In this document: piece after piece, positions 43,948 through 53,171 of the stretch
How positions within the stretch are numbered: the first letter of the stretch is position 1
How the letters are laid out: each line of letters opens with the position of its first letter
Assembly: GCF_010548375.1 (NCBI RefSeq)
Contig: NZ_JAAGLY010000003.1
Location: forward strand, 248,001 to 312,000
DNA: 64,000 nt
Origin: Streptomyces sp. SID13726
GTDB lineage: Bacteria; Actinomycetota; Actinomycetes; Streptomycetales; Streptomycetaceae
Direction of reading: 5' to 3'
The notes under the pieces: generated by a model
What the model was told of the DNA's origin: nothing
Database searches by the model: none
What the model saw: the letters and a program-made list of their open reading frames with translations, nothing else
Position numbers and translations under genes: made by a program

Positions 43948-45272
43948 CCGACACCGTCGTCGACCCCCCGGCCGACCCCGAGGCGTTCCGTGAGCGGGCG
44001 GTGACCACGCTGGTCACCGCCCGGGACCGGACGACGCTCCTCACCAGCTGTGTCGAGGACCCCGACCTGACCGCCCAGCACTCCCCGCTGATGTCGCCGC
44101 TCGTGTGGGACCTCGCCCACATCGGCAACCAGGAGGAGCAGTGGCTGCTGCGGACCGTCGCCGGGCAGGAGGCGATCCGACCGGAGATCGACGGAATCTA
44201 CGACGCCTTCGAGCACCCGCGCTCCGAGCGCCCCACGTTGCCCCTGCTGTCGCCCGCCGAGTCCCGGCGCTACGCGGCGGAGGTGCGCGGACGGGTCCTC
44301 GACGTCCTGGAGGGCGCCGCGCTGCACGGGACCCGGCTCACCGAGGCCGGGTTCGCCTTCGGGATGATCGCGCAGCACGAACAGCAGCACGACGAGACCA
44401 TGCTGATCACCCATCAGCTCCGCAAGGGCCCCCAGGCCCTGACCGCCCCGGACCCGGAACCGGCCCCGCTGTACACGGGCCCGGCCGAAGTCCTGGTCCC
44501 CGGCGGCCCGTTCACCATGGGCACCTCCGACGAGCCCTGGGCGCTGGACAACGAACGCCCGGCGCACCGGCGCGAGGTGGCGCCCTTCTACATCGACACC
44601 GCTCCGGTCACCAACGAGGCGTACCAGGAGTTCATCGAGGACGGCGGCTACCGGGTCGAGGACTGGTGGGCGCCGGCCGGCTGGGCCCATATCCGCCAAC
44701 ATTCCATCGACGCCCCGCTGTTCTGGCGCCGGGACGGCGACCAGTGGCTGCGCCGGCGCTTCGGTGTCACCGAGGTCGTGCCGTCCGACGAGCCGGTGGT
44801 GCACGTCAGCTGGTACGAGGCCGACGCGTACGCCCGCTGGGCACGGCGGCGGCTGCCCACGGAGGCCGAGTGGGAGAAGGCCGCCCGCCACGACCCCACC
44901 GCGGACCGCTCGATGCGCTACCCGTGGGGCGACACCGACCCGGAGCCCCGGCACGCCAACCTGGGTCAGCGCCATCTCCGCCCCGCCCCCGCCGGAAGCT
45001 ATCCGGAGGGCGAGTCACCGCTCGGCGTACGGCAGTTGATCGGCGACGTGTGGGAGTGGACGGCGAGCGACTTCGCGCCCTATCCCGGGTTCCGGGCGTT
45101 CCCGTACAAGGAGTACTCGGAGGTGTTCTTCGGCCCCGACCACAAGGTGCTGCGCGGCGGTTCGTTCGCGGTGGACGCGGTGGCCTGCCGGGGTACGTTC
45201 CGCAACTGGGACTACCCGATCCGGCGGCAGATCTTCTCCGGCTTCCGCACGGCCCGTTCGGTGACCGTCTGA
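43944..45272 (+). CDS. egtB: EgtB, iron-dependent hercynine sulfoxide synthase
   Basis: 442 residues from ATG 43944 (ATGA overlap with egtA). The N-terminal DinB-like four-helix domain provides Fe ligands: LVWDLAHIGNQEEQWLL and AQHEQQHDETMLITHQL. The C-terminal formylglycine-generating-type domain includes VPGGPFTMGTSDEPWALDNE, PVTNEAYQEFIEDGGY, RRLPTEAEWEKAARHD, GDVWEWTASDFAPYPGF and VLRGGSFA. It joins gamma-Glu-Cys to hercynine with O2. Confidence 0.95.
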   Translation: MTDTVVDPPADPEAFRERAVTTLVTARDRTTLLTSCVEDPDLTAQHSPLMSPLVWDLAHIGNQEEQWLLRTVAGQEAIRPEIDGIYDAFEHPRSERPTLPLLSPAESRRYAAEVRGRVLDVLEGAALHGTRLTEAGFAFGMIAQHEQQHDETMLITHQLRKGPQALTAPDPEPAPLYTGPAEVLVPGGPFTMGTSDEPWALDNERPAHRREVAPFYIDTAPVTNEAYQEFIEDGGYRVEDWWAPAGWAHIRQHSIDAPLFWRRDGDQWLRRRFGVTEVVPSDEPVVHVSWYEADAYARWARRRLPTEAEWEKAARHDPTADRSMRYPWGDTDPEPRHANLGQRHLRPAPAGSYPEGESPLGVRQLIGDVWEWTASDFAPYPGFRAFPYKEYSEVFFGPDHKVLRGGSFAVDAVACRGTFRNWDYPIRRQIFSGFRTARSVTV

Positions 45273-46045
45273 TGTGCCGTCACCTGGCGTACCTGGGACC
45301 CGAGGAGCCGCTCGGCCGGCTCCTCGTGGAGCCCCCGCACAGTCTGTACCGGCAGTCCTGGGCACCGCGTCGGCAGCGGCACGGCACGGTCAACGCCGAT
45401 GGTTTCGGGGTCGGTTGGTACGCCGAGGGCGACCCGGCCCCGGCCCGCTACCGGCGCGCCGGGCCGATCTGGGCCGACCTGTCGTTCGCCGACCTCGCCC
45501 GGGTCGTGAGGAGTTCGGCGGTCCTGGCCGCCGTACGCGACGCGACCCTGGCGGGCGCCGACGCCGAGGCGGCGGCGGCGCCGTACGCCTCGGGGCCCTG
45601 GCTGTTCAGCCACAACGGCGCGGTCAGGGACTGGCCGCGCTCCCTGGCCCCGCTGACCTCCTCCGTGCCCCCGGCGGAGCTGCTGTCGATGGAGGCCCGC
45701 AACGACTCGGCGTTCGTCTGGGCGCTGGTCCTGGGCCGGCTGCGCGGCGGCGACGAGGTGGGGCAGGCGCTGGCCGACACGGTCCTGGAGGTCGCCGAGG
45801 CGGCCCCCGGCTCCCGGCTCAACCTCCTGCTGACCGACGGCGAGTCCATCGCCGCGACCGCCTGGGGCGACACCCTCTGGTACCTCCGATGCCCCGGCCG
45901 GAGCACGGTCGTCGCCTCCGAGCCGTACGACGACGATCCGCACTGGCAGGAGGTGCCCGACCGCACGCTGCTCGCGGCGAGCCGCACCGACGTGCTGCTG
46001 ACGCCGCTCAAATCCCCGGAACCACTCGAGGAGCCCCGCACGTGA
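45272..46045 (+). CDS. egtC: EgtC, gamma-glutamyl hercynylcysteine sulfoxide amidase
   Basis: 257 residues from ATG 45272 (TGATG junction). Class II glutamine-amidotransferase fold with nucleophile Cys2 (MCRHLAYLG), NADGFGVGWYAEGDPAPARY and FSHNGAVRDWP, all canonical. EgtC removes the glutamate from the EgtB product. Its stop overlaps the egtD GTG. Confidence 0.93.
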   Translation: MCRHLAYLGPEEPLGRLLVEPPHSLYRQSWAPRRQRHGTVNADGFGVGWYAEGDPAPARYRRAGPIWADLSFADLARVVRSSAVLAAVRDATLAGADAEAAAAPYASGPWLFSHNGAVRDWPRSLAPLTSSVPPAELLSMEARNDSAFVWALVLGRLRGGDEVGQALADTVLEVAEAAPGSRLNLLLTDGESIAATAWGDTLWYLRCPGRSTVVASEPYDDDPHWQEVPDRTLLAASRTDVLLTPLKSPEPLEEPRT

Positions 46046-47004
46046 GTCCGTTCCTGCTGACCCGCACCCTGCCCGAGGACGCCACCGAGGCGGCCCTGCG
46101 CGCCGACGTCCTCAAGGGCCTGACGCACACCCCGAAGACACTCCCGCCGAAGTGGTTCTACGACGCCCACGGCAGCGAACTCTTCGAGAAGATCACCGAG
46201 TTGCCCGAGTACTACCCCACCCGCGCCGAGCGGGAGATCCTCGTCGCGCACTCCGGCGAGATCGCGGCGGCGACCGGTGCCCGCACCCTGGTCGAGCTGG
46301 GCTCCGGCTCCTCGGAGAAGACCCGGTATCTGCTCGACGCGCTGACCGGGCTGCACACCTACGTCCCGGTCGACGTCAGCGAGAGCGCCCTCACCCAGGC
46401 GGGGCACGCGCTCCTCGACGAGCGGCCGGAGCTGAGCGTGCACGCGCTGATCGCCGACTTCACGGCCGGGCTGGCGCTGCCGGGGACGCCGGGCCCCCGG
46501 CTGCTGGCCTTCCTGGGCGGCACGATCGGCAATCTGCTGCCCGCCGAGCGCGCCGCGTTCCTCTCCTCCGTCCGCGCGCTGCTCTCCCCCGGTGACGCGC
46601 TGCTGCTCGGCACCGACCTCGTCAAGGACGAGAACGTCCTGGTCAGGGCGTACGACGACGCGGCCGGAGTGACGGCCGAGTTCAACAAGAACGTGCTGAG
46701 CGTCGTCAACCGCGACCTGGGTGCCGACTTCGATCCCGGCGCCTTCGAGCACGTGGCCCTGTGGGACGCCGAGAACGAGTGGATCGAGATGCGTCTGCGG
46801 TCGCTGGCGGAACAGACCGTGAAGATCCCGGCGCTGGACCTGGCCGTGGACTTCGCGGCGGGCGAGGAGCTGCACACCGAGGTGTCGGCGAAGTTCCGCA
46901 AGGAGGGTGTCCGCGCCGAACTGTCCGCCGCCGGGCTGGAGTTGGCCCACTGGTGGACCGACGAGGAGGGCCGTTTCGCGCTGTCGCTGAGCCTGGCCCG
47001 GTAG
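46042..47004 (+). CDS. egtD: EgtD, histidine N-alpha-trimethyltransferase
   Basis: 320 residues from GTG 46042. SAM-dependent methyltransferase with KWFYDAHGSELFEKITELPE, YYPTRAERE, the SAM loop LVELGSGSSEKTRYLLDAL, FLGGTIGNLLPAERAAFL and FEHVALWDAENEWIEMRL. It makes hercynine from histidine, the first step of the path. The PLP lyase EgtE that finishes ergothioneine is not in this window. Confidence 0.95.
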   Translation: MSPFLLTRTLPEDATEAALRADVLKGLTHTPKTLPPKWFYDAHGSELFEKITELPEYYPTRAEREILVAHSGEIAAATGARTLVELGSGSSEKTRYLLDALTGLHTYVPVDVSESALTQAGHALLDERPELSVHALIADFTAGLALPGTPGPRLLAFLGGTIGNLLPAERAAFLSSVRALLSPGDALLLGTDLVKDENVLVRAYDDAAGVTAEFNKNVLSVVNRDLGADFDPGAFEHVALWDAENEWIEMRLRSLAEQTVKIPALDLAVDFAAGEELHTEVSAKFRKEGVRAELSAAGLELAHWWTDEEGRFALSLSLAR

Positions 47005-47102
47005 CGACCGCCCCGCGCTCGTTCCGTCAGTTCCGAAACTCCTTCGACAATATTCGGGCATTCTCCTTTTCCCCGTGATTCCCTCCCCTTGACCGGCATA
47101 AG

Positions 47103-47124
47103 GTGCGGGCTGCGACAGCCGCAC
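47103..47124 (+). promoter_or_regulatory. Leader hairpin upstream of the EACC1 gene
   Basis: GTGCGGGCTG (47103-47112) pairs with CAGCCGCAC (47116-47124) with one bulged G, ending 14 bases before the EACC1 start. The 134-bp spacer after egtD is noticeably AT-rich and carries TTGACC near 47090, a possible -35 element. Confidence 0.4.
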
Positions 47125-47138
47125 TTCCGGGGGGAATC

Positions 47139-47588
47139 ATGGGGGAAACCGTCATTGCCGTTTCGGCTCTGGGCGAGGACAGCGAGTCGGACGAACTCCA
47201 GTCGCTGCGCCAATGGCTGGACGACGAAGTGGAACTCTCCGGTGCCGTCGACGCCGGAGAGGGAAGGGCGGTGCCGGGAACTCTGGGGACGGTTTCCGAC
47301 GTACTGCTGATCACGCTCGGGCCGGGCGGCGTGGCGGGGGTGTTCGCCTCCGTGCTGATCACCTGGATCCGCGCCAAGACCGGCTCGGTGTCGGTGGTCC
47401 TGCGCCGGCCGGACGGCACCGAGCTGAAGCTGGACGCGCGCGGACTCGGCGCCCTGACCTCGGACCAGGTGCCGAAGGCCGTCCAGGACCTGGCCCGCTG
47501 GACGGAGACCGGACCCGGCGCCGGGACCGGTGTCGCGACCGCGACCGCCCCCGTCACGGAGGGCTCCGATGACGGTCGACAGCGCTGA
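47139..47588 (+). CDS. Effector-associated constant component EACC1-like protein
   Basis: 149 residues from ATG 47139, with CCGGGGGG just upstream. LRQWLDDEVELSGAVD, then LGTVSDVLLITLGPGGVAGV, FASVLITWIRAKTGSVSVVL and RRPDGTELKLDARGLGAL, follow the EACC1 pattern: short N-terminal strand-helix, a central hydrophobic helix and a beta hairpin ending in the D-A-R motif. EACC1 genes accompany caspase, trypsin or other effector genes in actinobacterial conflict loci; the molecular role is unknown. It overlaps the caspase-STAND gene by 20 bases. Confidence 0.75.
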   Translation: MGETVIAVSALGEDSESDELQSLRQWLDDEVELSGAVDAGEGRAVPGTLGTVSDVLLITLGPGGVAGVFASVLITWIRAKTGSVSVVLRRPDGTELKLDARGLGALTSDQVPKAVQDLARWTETGPGAGTGVATATAPVTEGSDDGRQR

Positions 47589-50500
47589 CCTCGACCTCCG
47601 GCCGTCCCTCGCCGGAAACGCGCACGTCCTGATAGCCGGCACCAGCCGGCACATCGAGAGCTCCCGCCTGGCGGACGTACCCGCGGTGGCGTACACCGTC
47701 AGCGCCCTGCGGGAGACCCTCACGCGCCGCTGCTCGGTGCCGGACGCCTCCATCCGCACGGTCCTGGACGCGCCCAGCCCGCTGGAGCTCGGCGACGCAC
47801 TCGCCGAGGTCTGCCGCCGGGCCGGGAAGGGCGACGTACTGCTCGTCTGCTTCGCCGGGCACGGCCTCACCAACGCCTCGGGCGAACTGTTCCTCGCCAC
47901 CAGCGCCAGCATCGGCGAGGGCTCCGCTGCGCCGGTGGACCACCGCGCGCTGCCGTACTCGATGCTGCGCTCCTATGTCGGCGGCAGCCGGGCGAGCAGC
48001 AAGGTCGTCATTCTCGACTGCTGCTATTCGGGCAGGGCCACCGGACGGGTCGCGGCGGCGAGGGAATTCGCCGATCTCACGGAAATCGCGAACAGTTACG
48101 TCCTGACGGCCGCCGGACGCACCACTCTCGCCGTCGCCTCCGACGATTCACCGCATACGGCATTTCTCGGCGAGCTGATCGAATGGCTGCACAAAGGCGA
48201 GCCCGGAGGCGAGCGGAAACTCTCCCTCGACGGAGCCTTTCGGCATCTCTCCGGGAAACTCCCCGCCATGGGCTGCCCCCGCCCGATGCGCAGTGTGACC
48301 GACCTTGCGGGCGACCTGGTCCTGGCGCCGAACCCGCTGTGGAGACCGGTGCCGCAGCCGCGTCCTGACGAGCCGCCCATGCCGCCGCCGGCGCCCAGCG
48401 ATATGTGCCCCTATCCCGGTCTCGCGTCTTTCACCGAGCGGGAGTTCGGGACGTTCCACGGTCGCTCGACCGTGGTCGAAGGGCTGCTCCGGTCCCTCGA
48501 AAGACGCTGGACCGAGCCCGCCCCGCTCGTCGTGTACGGCGCCTCGGGCTGCGGCAAGTCCTCCCTGCTGCGCGCGGGTCTGCTCCCGGCCGTGGCCCGC
48601 GGCAGGCTGAAGCTGCCCGCTGCCGCGGACTGGCCCCGGCTGGTGCTCACCCCGACCGCGGACCCGGTCGCGTCCGTCGCCTCGGCGCTGGCCCCGCTGC
48701 TCGACGAGGACGAGACCTCAGTGGCACAGCGGCTCGCGGAGGACCCGGACCATCTCGCCGAGTTGCTGGGGCGGTTGAGCCCCGACGGGAGCGGTGTGCT
48801 CCTCGTGGTCGACCAGTTCGAGGAGGTGTTCACCCAGTGCCCGGACGAGCCGAGCCGCCAATGGCTGATCAGCGCGGTCGACCGGGCGGCAGCCGGTGCC
48901 GCGGGCTCGCCCACCGCCCTGGTCGTGCTGGGTGTGCGGGCGGACTTCAACGGGCGGCTCGTCGACTACCCGGCCCTGGCACCGGCCATGTCCTCGCCGT
49001 TCCTGCTCGGCCCGATGACGGCGGAGCAGATCAGCGAAGCCGTCGAGCGCCCGGCCCGCGACCACGGACTGCGGCTCCAGCCCGGCCTGGTGGAACTGAT
49101 CCTCGACGACCTGGAGGTCGGGAAGGCCCAGGACGAGGCCGGACGGCTCCCGCTGCTCGCGCACGCCCTGCGGGAGACCTGGCGACGGCGTGACGACGGC
49201 GTCCTGACCATCGACAGCTACAAGCGCACCGGACGGATCGCGGGCGCGCTGGCGGAGACGGCGAACCGCGCGCTCGACGAGCTGGGCCCCGACGCGGTCG
49301 ACGACGCCCGGCTCGTGCTGCTGCGGCTCGTGCGGATCGGTGACGGCACCAGGGACACCCGGACGGGGATGTCCGAGGAGCGGCTGCTGGCGGGCCTCCC
49401 GGACCCGGCGCACGGCAGGGCGGTCCTCGACACGTTCAGCAGGGACGACACCCGGCTGGTCACCCGGGACGTGGAGCGGGTGCAGATCACCCACGAGGCG
49501 CTGCTCGACGCCTGGCCTCGACTGCGCGAGTGGCTGGCCGAGGACCGGGCCGGCCTGCTGGTCGGACAGCGGCTCGACGACGCCGCCCGGCAGTGGCACG
49601 CGGAGGGCCGGCGCGCCTCCGACCTGCATCGCGGAGGCCGGCTCCAGCTGGAACTGGAGTGGGCGAAGAACCCGGATCACGCACTGGACGACGTACGCCG
49701 GGACTTCCTCGCCGCGGGCGTCAAGCAGGAGGCGGCGGAACGCCGTTCGGCCCGCAGGCGCGTACGTGTCCTGGGCGCGGGATCGCTCGTGCTCGCCGGG
49801 CTGCTGGTCTTCTCCCTCGTCCAGTGGCGCTCGGCCGAACACCAGCGGGACATCATCAGTCAGCAACGGCGGACCGCGGTGGCCCGCAGCCTGGCGGCAC
49901 AGGCCGACGCCGTACGCGACGACACCCCGACGACGGCCCTCAGGCTGAACCTCGCCGCCGAGCGCGTCTGGTCGGCACCGGAGACCCGCGCCGCCCTGTC
50001 GGAGGCGGTGGCCGGATTCGGCGCCGAGCGCACCCTGCTCGGGCACCGGGACGCCGTCCGCAGGGTGGCGGTGAGCCCCGACAGCACCCTCCTGGCCGGC
50101 GGCGGGAACGACGGCCGCGTCCTCCTCTGGAACATCGCCGATCCTGCCCACCCGGTGCGCGAGGCCGTGCTCGACCTCGGGGACGTACGGGTCGCGGGCC
50201 TCTCCTTCAGCCCCGACGGAAGAACCCTGGCCTCCGACGGCCCCGACGGGACGATCCTGCTCTGGTCCCTCAAGGACCCGGCGCATCCCGTCCGGGCAGG
50301 GGTGCTGCGCGGCCCCTTCGGGGCAGGCGGAACCCTTGAGTTCGCGCCCCACGAGAACATCCTGGCCGTCGACGGAAAGGCGAACGAAAAGACGGACGGG
50401 CAGGCAGACGGGTCGGCGGACTTCAAGGCGAGCACCGTCGAACTCTGGGACGTATCAAGCCCGTCGGCGCCCCGCCGCCTGAAGACACTGCCCGCGAGTC

Positions 50501-52089
50501 CCCAAGACATCGTCTACACCGTCGCGTTCAGCAGCGACGGCCGCACGATGGCCAGCGGCAGCAGAGACGGCCTGATCCGCCTCTGGGACGTGACCGACAT
50601 CGCGCGCCCGCGGAAGATCACCGAACTGAACCAGCACACGGCCGTCACCTCCCTCGCCCTGAGCGCCGACGGCCGCCTGCTGGCCCTCGCGAGCGGAAAC
50701 GACGCCAAGCCCCAACTCTGGTCCCTGGCCGAGCCCGAGCGCCCCGAACGCCTGGCCTCCCTCCCGGGCCCGGCGATCACCGCCACCACCGTGACCTTCA
50801 GCCCGGACGGCCGGACCCTCGCGGCGAGCGGAGCGGACCGCACCACCGTCCTGTGGGACATCACCCGCCCTTCGTCGCCTCGCGAGCTGGCGACCCCCGT
50901 CGGCCACGACAACCCCGTCTCCGACCTCGCCTTCACCGGCGACGGGCAGTGGCTGTTCACCGGCTCCTACGACACGACGGTCCGCGTCTGGCCCCTGACC
51001 GACTGGCGGACCCCGCACCGCGAGGCCCCGCTGACCCTGGGCAAGCCGGGCTCCCTCACCGCAGAAGCGGCCGCCCAGGCACCGGACGGCCATACGCTCG
51101 CCGTCGGCGGCTACGGCGGCGGACTGAGCCTGTGGACCCGGGACAGCGCGAGCACCGCCCCACGCCTCGCCTGGAAGGGGTCGTCGGACCAACAGGGCGT
51201 CATCGCCGCCGAGTTCAGCCCGGACGGACGTACGCTCGCCACGGCGGGCTACGACGGCACCACCCGTCTGTGGCTCACCACCGACCCTCAACACCCGCGA
51301 GCGGTGGGCCGGTTGGCGGAACACACCGACTACGTCCAGAGCGTCGCCTTCAGCCCCGACGGCCGGACCCTCGCCACCGCCGGCCACGACCGCCGGCTCG
51401 TCCTCTGGGACATCACGCGCCCCGACCGGCCACGGCGGCTCACGGTCCTGTCGAGGACGGCGGCGGTCGGCTACGCCCGTTTCGCCCCCGACGGCCGCAC
51501 CTTGCTGATCGGCACCGCCGACAACAAGTACCCGCTCAGCGCCTGGGACTTGACCACCAGGGAACGGCCTCGGCTCCTCTCCCGCTTCCCCGGTTTCTCC
51601 GGCAGCGTCTTCGCCGTGGCCCTCTCCCGGAACAGCGGCAGGATGGCGGTGGCCTCGGGCGACGGGAACGTCCAGGTCTGGGACCTGTCCGACCCGCGCG
51701 GTCCGCGCCGCCTCGCCACGGTCCAGGCACACAAGGGCATCGCCACCTCGGTCGCGCTGAGCGCGGACGGACGCCTGCTCTACAGCGGGGGTTACGAGGA
51801 CAAGTCGGTGAAGGTCTGGAACCTCACCACCCCCAAGTCCCCCGCCCCGCTCACCACCCTGCCCGCGCCCGGCCCCGTGAACACGATGGCGCTCGCCGAC
51901 ACCCGGCACAGCCTCGTCGTCGGCACGGAGGGAGGCAGCGCCGTCGTCTGGGACACCACGGACTTCGCCGCCTATCTCAGCCGGCCGCAACGGCTCGCCT
52001 GCGACCGCGTGGGCCGTGGCCCCACCGCGAAGGAGTGGAGAGCGCTCACCGGCGGGCTCGCCTACGACGATCCGTGCCCGCCGGAGTGA
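47569..52089 (+). CDS. Caspase-nSTAND1-WD40 protein
   Basis: 1506 residues from ATG 47569. Residues about 15-230 are a caspase-like protease with His98 in LLVCFAGHGL and Cys151/152 in VVILDCCYSGRA. CPYPGLASFTEREFGTFHGR introduces an nSTAND1 ATPase: Walker A VVYGASGCGKSSLLRAG near 325, Walker B LLVVDQFEEVFTQ near 415, ITHEALLDAWPRLREWL near 650. A single membrane helix (VLGAGSLVLAGLLVFSLVQW) lies near 735. From about 820 there are roughly 14 WD40 repeats (e.g. GHRDAVRRVAVSPDS, TVAFSSDGRTMASGSRDG). This order, sensor repeats driving a suicide protease, is typical of bacterial NLR-like conflict proteins. Confidence 0.9.
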   Translation: MTVDSADLDLRPSLAGNAHVLIAGTSRHIESSRLADVPAVAYTVSALRETLTRRCSVPDASIRTVLDAPSPLELGDALAEVCRRAGKGDVLLVCFAGHGLTNASGELFLATSASIGEGSAAPVDHRALPYSMLRSYVGGSRASSKVVILDCCYSGRATGRVAAAREFADLTEIANSYVLTAAGRTTLAVASDDSPHTAFLGELIEWLHKGEPGGERKLSLDGAFRHLSGKLPAMGCPRPMRSVTDLAGDLVLAPNPLWRPVPQPRPDEPPMPPPAPSDMCPYPGLASFTEREFGTFHGRSTVVEGLLRSLERRWTEPAPLVVYGASGCGKSSLLRAGLLPAVARGRLKLPAAADWPRLVLTPTADPVASVASALAPLLDEDETSVAQRLAEDPDHLAELLGRLSPDGSGVLLVVDQFEEVFTQCPDEPSRQWLISAVDRAAAGAAGSPTALVVLGVRADFNGRLVDYPALAPAMSSPFLLGPMTAEQISEAVERPARDHGLRLQPGLVELILDDLEVGKAQDEAGRLPLLAHALRETWRRRDDGVLTIDSYKRTGRIAGALAETANRALDELGPDAVDDARLVLLRLVRIGDGTRDTRTGMSEERLLAGLPDPAHGRAVLDTFSRDDTRLVTRDVERVQITHEALLDAWPRLREWLAEDRAGLLVGQRLDDAARQWHAEGRRASDLHRGGRLQLELEWAKNPDHALDDVRRDFLAAGVKQEAAERRSARRRVRVLGAGSLVLAGLLVFSLVQWRSAEHQRDIISQQRRTAVARSLAAQADAVRDDTPTTALRLNLAAERVWSAPETRAALSEAVAGFGAERTLLGHRDAVRRVAVSPDSTLLAGGGNDGRVLLWNIADPAHPVREAVLDLGDVRVAGLSFSPDGRTLASDGPDGTILLWSLKDPAHPVRAGVLRGPFGAGGTLEFAPHENILAVDGKANEKTDGQADGSADFKASTVELWDVSSPSAPRRLKTLPASPQDIVYTVAFSSDGRTMASGSRDGLIRLWDVTDIARPRKITELNQHTAVTSLALSADGRLLALASGNDAKPQLWSLAEPERPERLASLPGPAITATTVTFSPDGRTLAASGADRTTVLWDITRPSSPRELATPVGHDNPVSDLAFTGDGQWLFTGSYDTTVRVWPLTDWRTPHREAPLTLGKPGSLTAEAAAQAPDGHTLAVGGYGGGLSLWTRDSASTAPRLAWKGSSDQQGVIAAEFSPDGRTLATAGYDGTTRLWLTTDPQHPRAVGRLAEHTDYVQSVAFSPDGRTLATAGHDRRLVLWDITRPDRPRRLTVLSRTAAVGYARFAPDGRTLLIGTADNKYPLSAWDLTTRERPRLLSRFPGFSGSVFAVALSRNSGRMAVASGDGNVQVWDLSDPRGPRRLATVQAHKGIATSVALSADGRLLYSGGYEDKSVKVWNLTTPKSPAPLTTLPAPGPVNTMALADTRHSLVVGTEGGSAVVWDTTDFAAYLSRPQRLACDRVGRGPTAKEWRALTGGLAYDDPCPPE

Positions 52090-52139
52090 ACTCGTGCGAC
52101 CGGCTCGCGTTCCGCCGGGGCCTGGGGCACCGTGGAACC

Positions 52140-52355
52140 ATGACGAATCACACCTATCGGGTGACCGAGATCGTCGGCACCTCGCCGGACGGCGTCGACC
52201 AGGCGATACGCAACGGCGTCAGCCGTGCCTCGCAGACCCTCAGGAACCTCGACTGGTTCGAGGTGACCCAGGTGCGGGGCCAGATCTCGGACGGCCAGAT
52301 CGAGCACTGGCAGGTGGGCCTCAAGGTCGGCTTCCGCCTGGACGAGTCCGACTGA
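52140..52355 (+). CDS. Dodecin-family flavin-storage protein
   Basis: 71 residues from ATG 52140. YRVTEIVGTSPDGVDQAIRN, then GVSRASQTLRNLDWFEVTQV and GQIEHWQVGLKVGFRLD, match dodecin closely, including the Trp in LDWFEV that stacks on flavin. Dodecins assemble as 12-mers binding FMN, FAD or CoA in the cytosol. Confidence 0.93.
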   Translation: MTNHTYRVTEIVGTSPDGVDQAIRNGVSRASQTLRNLDWFEVTQVRGQISDGQIEHWQVGLKVGFRLDESD

Positions 52356-52394
52356 CGGTCCGCGGGCGTCCGCAGAGGGCGCCTCGCAGACCCC

Positions 52395-52886
52395 TCAGGT
52401 CCGCCCCTCCCGCTCCTGCGCCACCTTCAACTCCGCGGAAGGGGCGGTCCAGTGCGCCCGTACGACGGTGAAGCCGGCCCGTCGCGCGTCCGCGCACACC
52501 AACTCGTCGTCGTCCACCAGGACTCGGACCTCCCGGGTACGGGCGAGCCGCTTGAGGATCTCCAGCTTGGTGCGCCGGGCGGGCCTGCGGTCGTCGTTGC
52601 GCCGCATGTGCACGTGCCCCTCGGGCAGCCCCTGCGCGGCGAGCCAGGCGAGCGTGTCGCGGCGGCAGCGCTCGGGCCGCCCGGTGAGGTAGACGATCTC
52701 GCACTCCTCGGCGCTCTCCAGTACCAGCGCGATGCCCTCCGGGATCGGCGGATCGTGGGGCGCGGCGGCGAAGAACCCGTCCCAGTCACGCGGCGCGCGC
52801 TCCAGGAACCGCTGCCGGTGGGCCGTGTCGGCGAGGGTGTTGTCCAGGTCGAACACGGCGATCGGGCGCTTGTCACTGTCGGTCAC
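52395..52886 (-). CDS. HAD-family phosphatase, polynucleotide 3'-phosphatase-like
   Basis: 163 residues from GTG 52886 (GTG 52895 is also possible). HAD motifs: nucleophile Asp in [13 protein letters not shown], Thr in [10 protein letters not shown], Lys in [11 protein letters not shown], and acidic pair in [17 protein letters not shown]. Its short cap and the [20 protein letters not shown] segment resemble the phosphatase half of T4 Pnkp-like proteins. The substrate is a guess. It is transcribed away from the Zur-box operon. Confidence 0.75.
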   Translation of the reverse strand: MTDSDKRPIAVFDLDNTLADTAHRQRFLERAPRDWDGFFAAAPHDPPIPEGIALVLESAEECEIVYLTGRPERCRRDTLAWLAAQGLPEGHVHMRRNDDRRPARRTKLEILKRLARTREVRVLVDDDELVCADARRAGFTVVRAHWTAPSAELKVAQEREGRT

Positions 52887-52921
52887 ACCGCCCACCCTAG
52901 ACGGCCGCCGCCCTCGTCAGT

Positions 52922-52942
52922 TGTTAATGGGATCCATTTTCA
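52922..52942. promoter_or_regulatory. Putative Zur box
   Basis: A 21-bp inverted repeat has half-sites TGTTAATGG (52922-52930) and CCATTTTCA (52934-52942), the latter equal to TGAAAATGG on the other strand, around GAT. This fits the actinobacterial Zur consensus (TGAAAATG...CATTTTCA). It lies 52 bp before the cysteine-free bL32 gene, a classic Zur target. Confidence 0.75.
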
Positions 52943-52993
52943 TATAGCGTCCTCGGTACTCACCCCACCGAGGCCACCGAAGAGGTTCCCGCC

Positions 52994-53164
52994 ATGGCTG
53001 TCCCCAAGCGGAAGATGTCCCGCAGCAACACCCGCCACCGCCGTTCGCAGTGGAAGGCCACCACCGCACAGCTGGTGCCGGTCACCATCGACGGCGTCGC
53101 GCACCTCGTCCCGCAGAACCTGGTCAAGGCGTACGAGCGCGGCCTGCTGCGCCCGGAGGGCTGA
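52994..53164 (+). CDS. rpmF: Ribosomal protein bL32, zinc-independent (C-minus) paralogue
   Basis: 56 residues from ATG 52994: [20 protein letters not shown], then [20 protein letters not shown] and the tail RGLLRPEG. The bL32 family normally carries a four-Cys zinc ribbon; this copy has no cysteine. Such copies replace the zinc form when zinc is scarce, sparing the metal. The CobW-type GTPase gene follows 7 bp downstream, under the same putative Zur box. Confidence 0.93.
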   Translation: MAVPKRKMSRSNTRHRRSQWKATTAQLVPVTIDGVAHLVPQNLVKAYERGLLRPEG

Positions 53165-53171
53165 GGACCGC

